Virus record (IMG/VR): IMGVR_UViG_3300039159_000250
Span: 1 to 34,291 of that record
Source of the DNA: a virus
DNA length: 34,291 nt
Strand: one strand, 5' to 3'
Part shown: piece by piece, positions 6,275 through 12,706 of the stretch
How positions within the stretch are numbered: position 1 is the stretch's first letter
How the letters are laid out: each line of letters opens with the position of its first letter
Program-made: the position numbers and the translations under genes
Notes under the pieces: generated by a model
Told to the model about the DNA's origin: nothing
Seen by the model: only the letters and a program-made list of their open reading frames with translations
Databases searched by the model: none

Positions 6275-7267
6275 TTATCTATAATCCTCTTTCTTCATAA
6301 AATAAAATTCTGCGGTGTGGACAATGGCATTATCAAGTTTTATATCTTTAAAATATTCGTCAATTTCTTTAGTTGTTTTTAGTGCGTAACAAAGGTCGTG
6401 GCCTAGACGATCTGGTACATATTCAATTTGTGGTGTTACGCCAGTACATAAACCTATGGCATCAGTGAGAACATCAGCTATATGATTATTTGAAACAAGA
6501 CCATTTTTATTAGCAATATGTAAAACATCAAAGTTATCAAGAATAGATATCTTATCAAGAATTATCTTCGCTGTAATATCAACAGGGGTCCATTGGCGCA
6601 TATTTAAACCTGTCCCATATACTTTTATTGATTCTCCTCTAAAAGAACGTAAACAAGAAGCAGGAAGCATCTTTTCTGGATGTTGAAACATTCCAAATTG
6701 ATTAGCCATTCTTATAAAATGTACAGGAATATTAAATGTACGACGCATCGCCATAAGATAAGCATCTTGAGCGACTTTTGATGCACTATATGGATTGCTT
6801 GGATTAAAACTACTATTTGTATTAAACCAATCCTTTTCATCAACTTCTATAGGAAGATCACCATATACTTCATCGGTTGAAATATGATAATAACTACGAA
6901 TTGAATTTAAATCATCAAACGACAAAAGTAGTCGTGACGGAATAATAGAATTTTCTTCATAATTTGCTGATGGATTAGATATGCTGTTATCAACATGACT
7001 GTTTGATGCTAAATCAAGAATATCCCAATCGTAATTTGGAGAAAATCTAGTATGATTTATCATTTCATTTATATTAATATCTAATCGTTCAATTTGTAAT
7101 CCATCACATAATTCTTTGTATATTTCACGATTATATAATGTTGCATATCCCAATTTATCAATACTAACAACACGATCATATTTAGCTCTGAACTCGGGAG
7201 TCATTTTCAAAAGCACATTAATTCCTATGAAGCCTGCTGTTCCGGTTAGTATTAGTCCATTTTTCAT
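6275..7267 (-). CDS. rmlB: RmlB-like dTDP-glucose 4,6-dehydratase
   Basis: This extended-SDR enzyme converts dTDP-glucose to dTDP-4-keto-6-deoxyglucose. The 330-aa product has the NAD-binding G-x-x-G-x-x-G loop (G9, G12, G15), the dehydratase triplet T-D-E (131-133, in STDEVYG) and Y-x3-K (Tyr160/Lys164, in YSASK). A later 'GTGLNMRQWTPVDI' matches the sugar-nucleotide-binding R-x-W/F region. The ribosome-binding site is AAGGAAAC. It lies just after gene 32 and before the RmlC-RmlD fusion. Related 4,6-dehydratases acting on other NDP-hexoses are an alternative, but the neighbour favours the dTDP pathway. A glucose-1-phosphate thymidylyltransferase (RmlA) is not in the window. Confidence 0.85.
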   Translation of the reverse strand: MKNGLILTGTAGFIGINVLLKMTPEFRAKYDRVVSIDKLGYATLYNREIYKELCDGLQIERLDININEMINHTRFSPNYDWDILDLASNSHVDNSISNPSANYEENSIIPSRLLLSFDDLNSIRSYYHISTDEVYGDLPIEVDEKDWFNTNSSFNPSNPYSASKVAQDAYLMAMRRTFNIPVHFIRMANQFGMFQHPEKMLPASCLRSFRGESIKVYGTGLNMRQWTPVDITAKIILDKISILDNFDVLHIANKNGLVSNNHIADVLTDAIGLCTGVTPQIEYVPDRLGHDLCYALKTTKEIDEYFKDIKLDNAIVHTAEFYFMKKEDYR

Positions 7268-7284
7268 AAGTTTCCTTATATATT

Positions 7285-7293
7285 ATTATAACA
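7285..7293 (-). promoter_or_regulatory. Extended -10 promoter before rmlB
   Basis: TGTTATAAT on the minus strand, immediately after the hairpin that follows gene 32. The -35 region is poor. It would give the sugar genes a transcript independent of gene 32. Confidence 0.4.
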
Positions 7294-7295
7294 AG

Positions 7296-7321
7296 AAGGA
7301 AGAGTATTTCTACTCTTCCTT
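7296..7321 (-). terminator. Hairpin between gene 32 and rmlB
   Basis: A perfect 11-bp stem (AAGGAAGAGTA / TACTCTTCCTT) closes a 4-nt loop, GAAA in the minus-strand RNA. It lies 30 nt after the gene 32 stop. The following tract is T-rich but not a clean U-run on this strand, so it may be a partial terminator, an RNA-stability hairpin or a processing site. Confidence 0.6.
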
Positions 7322-7351
7322 TTGTTATTTTGTACTTTATGCTTTAAAAAT

Positions 7352-8332
7352 TCACTTCATATCAAGATCATCAAGTTGTGCAAGTAACTCATCATCAGTT
7401 AACTGCTTTGTAGGAGCAGGTTTCTCTTTTAAAACTGGTTGACTATTCGGTACATTAACAACTGGAGAATCAAGATCCACTGCTTCGTTCAACGAAGGAC
7501 GGGAACTCATAGGACGACTTGTGGTCTGTCCTGTGGCTGAATCATATTCGCGCTCAGTCTTTACGGGTTCTCTACCTTCCATAAGATCCGTAAGTTCATC
7601 ATATGACTTTGGACCTTTTCCAAGAGCGAATTTATTAAGATCAATAATTCCATTACTAATACGATCAAGTTCTATATCATCATTGGTAATAGGAGTTGCT
7701 TCAGATGCAAAGAAACTAGACTCGTAATTAAGATGTTCGCCTTTCTTTTTAATAACAAGATGGAAATTAAATCCGTCTTGGACCGCATAAAACTTTTTAC
7801 CTTGTTCAACAAGAGCTTCCTTAAGGCGGTCATGTACCTGTGGACCCATTTCCCACACAAGAACCTTACCTTTCTGATTTCCCTTATCAATAGGACGAGG
7901 ATCTTCTACAACAAGAACATTAACAAAATAACGTGGCTTGTGATAGAAACGACGAGCAGTGTCCTCTTCGGCCTTTGATGCTGTTTTATCATTAACTTTC
8001 TTAAAAAGTTCGCGTGATTTTTCACATAGAGGGCACTTTGCTTTATTATCTAACGTAGAAGGACATAATGCAAATCTTTTTATTCCTTGTGGATTTGGAA
8101 AAATATGAACTAGTGTTTTAACCCATGGTTCATCAAGTCCACCATTTACAAATGTATTTGGAAGAATTCTGAGAACATATGTTGATTTCAACCCAACCAA
8201 TTCTGATTTGAATTTGATTTCATCATATGTTTGTTTTGGAGCCGTTTTCTGCTCCTTGGCTTCTTGTTCTGCCTTGAGCTTAGCGCGAAGCTCGTCTGCA
8301 TTAACGGTTAGATTTTTAAGTGATACTGACAT
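7352..8332 (-). CDS. 32: Single-stranded DNA-binding protein gp32
   Basis: gp32 coats single-stranded DNA during replication and recombination. The 326-aa product (T4: 301) has a lysine/arginine-containing N-terminal domain (LKNLTVNADELRAKLKAEQEAKEQK), which in T4 gives cooperativity. The OB-fold core contains the zinc site His76, Cys90, Cys100, Cys103 with the T4 spacing C-x9-C-x2-C. The C-terminal tail is acidic (DDELLAQLDDLDMK), the part that in T4 recruits partner proteins. The ATG is preceded by AAAGGAAAC and an unusual A-rich leader that may serve autoregulation. A hairpin follows the gene. Confidence 0.93.
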   Translation of the reverse strand: MSVSLKNLTVNADELRAKLKAEQEAKEQKTAPKQTYDEIKFKSELVGLKSTYVLRILPNTFVNGGLDEPWVKTLVHIFPNPQGIKRFALCPSTLDNKAKCPLCEKSRELFKKVNDKTASKAEEDTARRFYHKPRYFVNVLVVEDPRPIDKGNQKGKVLVWEMGPQVHDRLKEALVEQGKKFYAVQDGFNFHLVIKKKGEHLNYESSFFASEATPITNDDIELDRISNGIIDLNKFALGKGPKSYDELTDLMEGREPVKTEREYDSATGQTTSRPMSSRPSLNEAVDLDSPVVNVPNSQPVLKEKPAPTKQLTDDELLAQLDDLDMK

Positions 8333-8342
8333 AACGGTTTCC

Positions 8343-8370
8343 TTTTGGTTTTGGTTTTAGTTTTGGTTTA
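8343..8370 (-). promoter_or_regulatory. Unstructured A/C-rich leader of gene 32, candidate autoregulatory operator
   Basis: In the mRNA the leader is built of A-runs spaced by CC or CU, a six-base repeat of the AAAACC type copied about four times, ending in the AAAGGAAAC ribosome-binding site. T4 gp32 represses its own translation by binding cooperatively to an unstructured leader; this tract would suit that role. The regulation is inference. Confidence 0.5.
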
Positions 8371-8395
8371 GTGTTCTTCGTATAACTACATATTC

Positions 8396-8422
8396 ATTAT
8401 ACGTAGGTTATTGTAATTACAA
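8396..8422 (-). promoter_or_regulatory. Putative gene 32 promoter
   Basis: TTGTAA, 15-nt spacer, TATAAT on the minus strand, with about 60 nt of leader before the gene 32 ATG. The -35 lies inside a palindrome (ATTGTAATTACAAT), and the -10 is within one arm of a 7-bp inverted repeat (CGTATAA/TTATACG). Confidence 0.5.
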
Positions 8423-8439
8423 TAGCCTAATATTTGATT

Positions 8440-8706
8440 TCAGTTTATTGATCTCATTCTTGCGGATTCTTTTAGCATTTCTTTATGTTCAATTGTTAAT
8501 TTATCAACTGCTTCTTTTTCTGTCATATTAAAATAATTCTTCATTTCTACTACAACATCCCAAATATCAAAGCGATGTATAACAACTAAATTGTTAACCA
8601 TCTTATTATAAGCATTATTTATAACACTATTAACTTCTGATATCGGCATATTACATCTATTTGATATTTGTTCAAAAGTAAGTTGTTTTTGGCGTGAGGA
8701 TTTCAT
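8440..8706 (-). CDS. Small sigma-region-4-like HTH protein, possible gp33-type late co-activator
   Basis: The 88-aa product contains 'KQLTFEQISNRCNMPISEVNSVINNAYNKMVNNL' (about 7-41), which reads like the helix-turn-helix of sigma region 4 (L-T-x-E-x-I-A ... S-x-x-x-V-x-x-x-x-x-x-A-x-x-K-L). The rest is helical and charged. In T4 the late co-activator gp33, which mimics sigma region 4 on the RNA polymerase beta flap, is encoded next to genes 59 and 32; this gene sits directly upstream of 32. Together with gp55 it could complete the late transcription pair. It could equally be a simple DNA-binding regulator. The ribosome-binding site is AGGAACACC before the ATG. Confidence 0.5.
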   Translation of the reverse strand: MKSSRQKQLTFEQISNRCNMPISEVNSVINNAYNKMVNNLVVIHRFDIWDVVVEMKNYFNMTEKEAVDKLTIEHKEMLKESARMRSIN

Positions 8707-8728
8707 ATGGTGTTCCTGTTTGTTTAAT

Positions 8729-10156
8729 TTAAATATTAATATCTTTATTAGACTTTTTAAAAGGCACTTGTTTTGAAATAATAGATTTATTATTCATGTC
8801 TTTTAAGAGAGAATTTTGTTCATCTGTCAATTCGGCACCAACAAGTGGATCTTCACCATCAGAAATTCTCATATGGTCAAAGTCAACATGGATTTTTAAT
8901 CCACCACCATTTTTAGACCACCTTGATTTGGCTATTTCCCACCACATTTTATTTTGTTTGTCTAATTCATCATTACGACTTACCATAATCATAAGATCGG
9001 CAGTCATGGGAATTCCCATTGAATCTGATGTATTTTCAAGACCTAATTTTTCTTGATTAAATCCACCACGATTTACCTGTACAGCAGAAAACATAGGAAC
9101 TCCTAATTTACACCCTATAGCACGAACTTCTTCTGATACTGTTTTTAATTTTCCATATGAGTTATCGCTAAACGATTTACCATTAGGAATCATAAGACCA
9201 ATATAATCAACACATATAAAATCTGGTTTAAATCCGTTGCGTTTAATTTCAAATTCGCGTATCATTGAAAGAATATTATGTGCTGAAATAGAAGCTGGTG
9301 GAAACTCTTTGATAATTAATCTTCCGATATCTTTTCCACGCCTCTTTGCATCTTCTACTTTGTTTGTGATAATTTCTTTTAAACGATCAGCGTTTGCAGG
9401 AAGGTCTGCAAGTGAAATATCGGCAATGTTTGCATCTATTCTATTTGCTAACATAAAATCGTTTATTTCAAGAGTCACATAAAGTCCATTATAACCTTGT
9501 TGGATTAGACTTGCTGAAATAGCACCAAGAATTAATGTTTTACCTACATTTGTAGCAGCACCAAACATGATAAGAGACTTTGGACGCCAACCACCACCAA
9601 TACGATCATTAAGTGTGGGGATTCCAGTATCTATAACTAGCGTTTTTTCTTTTAGGTTTGATATGCGCCGGTCAATATCAGCTATATATTCAAGTCCAAC
9701 ATCATCATCAAAGTTTACGTGTGATGCTTCAAGTATCTTCTGAACCGCTTCTTGTCTTTTACCTTTTAAGAAAAGATCAGATGCTTCCATTAGGGCATTT
9801 TCAACAGATTTATCTACAATCCATTCTTTAGTCATTGAACAAAGCCAATCAAAATGTTCTTCATACTCTTTTTGATCAAATGGTATTTCAAGAGCATTTT
9901 CAATGGCATTAACTGCTTTTTCTTTTAGTTGTTCATCACCATTACAAATTTTTATTAGATATATATCACAAATCATTTCTACTGTTGGTAACTTCTGTGT
10001 TTTTAAAAAAAACTTTTTAATAGTGAGAACTACTGGTGCTACTTCTGGCGAAAAATAACTATGTTTTATTTTATCACAAAATTTACAAACAAAATCTAAA
10101 TGTCTTAAAAGTCCTTTAAGTATATAAAGTTCGTTCTTGTCTATATCTACCATCAT
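8729..10156 (-). CDS. 41: Replicative DNA helicase gp41 (DnaB-type)
   Basis: The 475-aa product (same length as T4 gp41) is a hexameric 5'-3' helicase that drives the fork and stimulates primase. After an N-terminal helical domain come Walker A GAATNVGKT (199-207), 'YVTLEI' with the catalytic Glu, the Walker B-like 'DFICVDYIGLM', and 'KSRWSKNGG' near the C-terminal arginine finger. 'GGGWRPKSLIMFGA' before Walker A is typical of DnaB-like proteins. The frame opens ATGATG, with AAGGAG upstream; either ATG is possible. It has its own sigma70-like promoter. Genes for the helicase loader gp59 and the primase gp61 were not found in the window. Confidence 0.93.
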   Translation of the reverse strand: MMVDIDKNELYILKGLLRHLDFVCKFCDKIKHSYFSPEVAPVVLTIKKFFLKTQKLPTVEMICDIYLIKICNGDEQLKEKAVNAIENALEIPFDQKEYEEHFDWLCSMTKEWIVDKSVENALMEASDLFLKGKRQEAVQKILEASHVNFDDDVGLEYIADIDRRISNLKEKTLVIDTGIPTLNDRIGGGWRPKSLIMFGAATNVGKTLILGAISASLIQQGYNGLYVTLEINDFMLANRIDANIADISLADLPANADRLKEIITNKVEDAKRRGKDIGRLIIKEFPPASISAHNILSMIREFEIKRNGFKPDFICVDYIGLMIPNGKSFSDNSYGKLKTVSEEVRAIGCKLGVPMFSAVQVNRGGFNQEKLGLENTSDSMGIPMTADLMIMVSRNDELDKQNKMWWEIAKSRWSKNGGGLKIHVDFDHMRISDGEDPLVGAELTDEQNSLLKDMNNKSIISKQVPFKKSNKDINI

Positions 10157-10172
10157 GCACGCTCCTTAAATA

Positions 10173-10200
10173 AGTATACATGAAGGAAGAAATATTACAA
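10173..10200 (-). promoter_or_regulatory. Sigma70-like promoter of gene 41
   Basis: TTGTAA, 16-nt spacer, TATACT on the minus strand, followed by AAGGAG and the gene 41 start codons. Confidence 0.5.
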
Positions 10201-10209
10201 TACGTTAGT

Positions 10210-11406
10210 TTACTTTAATGATTTACGGCCACGCTTTTTTGGATTTTCATCATTTTCCGTTTCATCAGTAGTTTCTTCTGATTTATCTGCACTAATATCA
10301 TCCACGCCATCTATAAGACCGTCAGCCGCTGATGAATATCTATTTTCTTCCGCTATTTTATCACATAATTCATTAAATGTTGGTTCCCAATTAACATCTG
10401 TATATAAGTTTCCAGTTCTGACTTTTTCACCAGTATGTTTAATGATATACCAGCCAGGTGAAGATTCAATAATAAATCCATGAACAAGAGCGTCCTCTAA
10501 AAGTCCATACCACTTATTCATACCACGAGTAAATGAAATTTGAAACTCGGCTTCTTTACCTTCAGGAATTATACGATTCTTCTTTGATCTAGCTTTAAGA
10601 ATAACACCAATAGTACGTTTTACAGTTTTTCCAGTTGCTAGATTTTCTGTCTCTTCTTTTTCTGGACGCTTGTGCATATATACAATGACAGATGCTGTGT
10701 AAAGAAATCCAGAACCTCCAGAGAATACTTGTTCTGGTGGTATAGCAGGGTTTTGGCCTGGTTTAAGGTAAATATGGTTAATAACAACCATAGTACCGTT
10801 ACAACGACCAAGTTCAGCCGTAAGAATTGCTGCAAGTGCCTTAAGTTCTTTAGCCTTCATACCTTGATCATGACCAACCTTATCATTTTCAATATCACCA
10901 TAAAGTTGCTTATCAGATACTGCATTTCCGAGAGAATCAAATATTACAAGGAGTTTTGAATCTGGAAACAGTTTATGGGTTTCGCGGAGTACCTTAACTA
11001 GATTATTTTTTATATCTGAAATGGTATAACAAAATTCTAACTTAATAATGTTCTCAGGGTCAGCACCAACCTTTATAAGCATTTCACCAATTGGTGAGTT
11101 TTCTGTTTCTACATAGATTACTATATAACCAGCTTTTTGTGCCTCTCTAGTAATGTTACATCCAAGATATGACTTACCAGTTGATTCCTCACCAGCAAAT
11201 GCGGTAATAAGTCCGGCGGGAATACCCTTACGAGGGTCGCCAGAAATTATCTTATTGAGAGCATAACTTCCAGTACTAATCCATTCTGTAACTCTAGATG
11301 TTTTTGAATCTGATAAAACAACTAAATCAGCGAAAAGCTTCTTATCTGAACCTTTAAGTGCCTTAATTACGTCAGCAGCAGTCGGTGTTTTTTGAGTTAT
11401 TGCCAT
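10210..11406 (-). CDS. uvsX: UvsX RecA-like recombinase
   Basis: UvsX forms filaments on ssDNA and performs strand exchange, starting recombination-dependent replication. The 398-aa product (T4: 391) has 'EWISTGSYALNKIISGDPRKGIPAGLITAFAGEESTGKS' with Walker A at 72-79, Walker B-like 'LLVIFDSLGN', 'MVVINHIYLKPG' (L2-type loop region), 'FSGGSGFLYTAS' and an acidic, then basic C-terminal tail. The ribosome-binding site is AAGGAG. A TATAAT lies at 11426-11431 with no good -35, so an activator-dependent (middle-type) promoter is possible. Its upstream region is shared with a divergent late gene. Confidence 0.93.
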   Translation of the reverse strand: MAITQKTPTAADVIKALKGSDKKLFADLVVLSDSKTSRVTEWISTGSYALNKIISGDPRKGIPAGLITAFAGEESTGKSYLGCNITREAQKAGYIVIYVETENSPIGEMLIKVGADPENIIKLEFCYTISDIKNNLVKVLRETHKLFPDSKLLVIFDSLGNAVSDKQLYGDIENDKVGHDQGMKAKELKALAAILTAELGRCNGTMVVINHIYLKPGQNPAIPPEQVFSGGSGFLYTASVIVYMHKRPEKEETENLATGKTVKRTIGVILKARSKKNRIIPEGKEAEFQISFTRGMNKWYGLLEDALVHGFIIESSPGWYIIKHTGEKVRTGNLYTDVNWEPTFNELCDKIAEENRYSSAADGLIDGVDDISADKSEETTDETENDENPKKRGRKSLK

Positions 11407-11459
11407 AATGCGTTCTCCTTAATCCATTATACAACATCATATAATATTTTTCTATTATG

Positions 11460-11467
11460 TATAAATA
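11460..11467 (+). promoter_or_regulatory. T4-type late promoter (TATAAATA)
   Basis: Exact octamer 15 nt before the ATG of the 407-aa gene, divergent from uvsX. The leader is short but contains an AAAGG ribosome-binding site. Confidence 0.65.
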
Positions 11468-11482
11468 TAGTAAAGGCATCAT

Positions 11483-12706
11483 ATGGACAACAATTATAAA
11501 AACCTCATCAATGATATAATTACGGACGGTATTGTTTTTGGTGAAGCATATGAAGTAGATGATAAAGAACATTTCGCCATTGCTCCTAATGATGTGGTAC
11601 GAGTTGATTTGCGCCCATTTATCAACAAAGCAGAAGCAGATTTAAGATCAGTTTATGGTGCTAACTATGATCAGATAAAAATTGATGATGTTACTGGAGA
11701 TGTTATAATAAACGGAAAGCCAGCACATACAAATAATGTCGCAAGTACCGATATTAAAACAGTAGATACTAACACTGACGAAGAAATAAATCCAAAAACT
11801 CGTGAAAATGTAGTGGAGTTTCTGAAAATGCTTAAAGCAAATGGATCTTGGGATAAACTAGGTAGTCTTGATACGGAAACTAAAAAGAATATTGCTGACC
11901 AAGTTCTTAATGCACTTACACAAATTGCGCTCCGTCAAAAAAAAGACAATATAAAAGAACAAGATATAAATTCAAAATTTGAAGAAAATATTCTTCTTGA
12001 AACACTTGTTATTTTGGAAGGTGTTAATGAAGCATATATAAGACTTGACGAATTAAAAAATATTGTCAGTAAAAAGAAAATGGCTAGTAATGTTGATAAA
12101 AAAGTTGCTCCAGCTAGTAAAACTCCAGCTAGTAAAACTCCAGCTAGTAAAGTTACTCCAGCTAGTAAAGTTACTCCAGCTAGTAAAACTCCAGCTAGTA
12201 AAACTCCAGCTAGTAAAGTTACTCCAGCTAGTAAAACTCCAGCTAGTAAAACTCCAGCTAGTAAAGTTACTCCAGCTAGTAAAACTCCAGCTAGTAAAAC
12301 TCCAGCTAGTAAAGTTACTCCCACTCAAACAACACCAGTACCCGTACCCCAAGTAAATGCGGTTGATGTGTTTAAAGACCCAGCAAAATTTGGTATAGAT
12401 GCTAATCAAGAAGATTTTAAGAAAAAGAAAGCATATTACGATACATTACGAAAGAATTATGATAGTTATAAAGCCATTCCTGGTGCTAAAAATACTGAAA
12501 TATTAGGAATAGTCAAAAGTTCAGATGATAATGCAAGTACAGTAGTAATGCAATTATTAAAGAGAACATCAACAGGTCAAGATGGTAAAGCTGTGTATGA
12601 TGATGATAAAAGTACAAAACCAGTTACTGTACCATTTAATGCAATTAAGAGACGTACACCAGCAACTAAAGCTAAAGGCTTCTTGCGCAAGTTTCTTGGA
12701 ATTTAA
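11483..12706 (+). CDS. Late 407-aa protein with a PASK/TPASK repeat region
   Basis: No family is recognised. Residues 1-200 look folded, mixed alpha/beta (DVVRVDLRPFINKAEADLRSVYG; DVTGDVIINGKPAH; ENVVEFLKMLKANGSWDKLG). Residues about 208-277 are 13 tandem copies of P-A-S-K with T, VT or VA linkers: a basic, Ala/Pro/Ser/Thr-rich, histone-H1-like disordered linker. The C-terminal part (about 290-407) is hydrophilic and ends in a basic amphipathic segment (KGFLRKFLGI). The late promoter, plus-strand orientation and lack of enzyme motifs suggest a virion or DNA-packaging protein, but nothing proves it. It lies alone among minus-strand replication genes, and its stop overlaps the stop of gene 43 (shared TTAA). 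Confidence 0.75.
   Translation: MDNNYKNLINDIITDGIVFGEAYEVDDKEHFAIAPNDVVRVDLRPFINKAEADLRSVYGANYDQIKIDDVTGDVIINGKPAHTNNVASTDIKTVDTNTDEEINPKTRENVVEFLKMLKANGSWDKLGSLDTETKKNIADQVLNALTQIALRQKKDNIKEQDINSKFEENILLETLVILEGVNEAYIRLDELKNIVSKKKMASNVDKKVAPASKTPASKTPASKVTPASKVTPASKTPASKTPASKVTPASKTPASKTPASKVTPASKTPASKTPASKVTPTQTTPVPVPQVNAVDVFKDPAKFGIDANQEDFKKKKAYYDTLRKNYDSYKAIPGAKNTEILGIVKSSDDNASTVVMQLLKRTSTGQDGKAVYDDDKSTKPVTVPFNAIKRRTPATKAKGFLRKFLGI
12104..12313 (+). repeat. Coding minisatellite: 48-nt higher-order repeat of 15/15/18-nt units
   Basis: The tract encodes VAPASKTPASKTPASK, one single VTPASK, then three copies of a 16-aa unit (VTPASK-TPASK-TPASK). Units are nearly identical at the DNA level (ACTCCAGCTAGTAAA), implying recent expansion by slippage or unequal recombination. 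All unit lengths are multiples of three, so the other frames also stay open; these are not genes. Confidence 0.95.

Noticed and set aside
8380-8408. T4-like pseudoknot upstream of gene 32
   Set aside because: CTAC/GTAG and GTATAA/TTATAC could interlock, but loop lengths are wrong for a classic H-type pseudoknot and the segment overlaps the likely -10 box.
11935-12409. Long open frames on both strands across the PASK repeat
   Set aside because: They exist only because the 15- and 18-nt units contain no stop in other frames; they are pure repeats without ribosome-binding sites.
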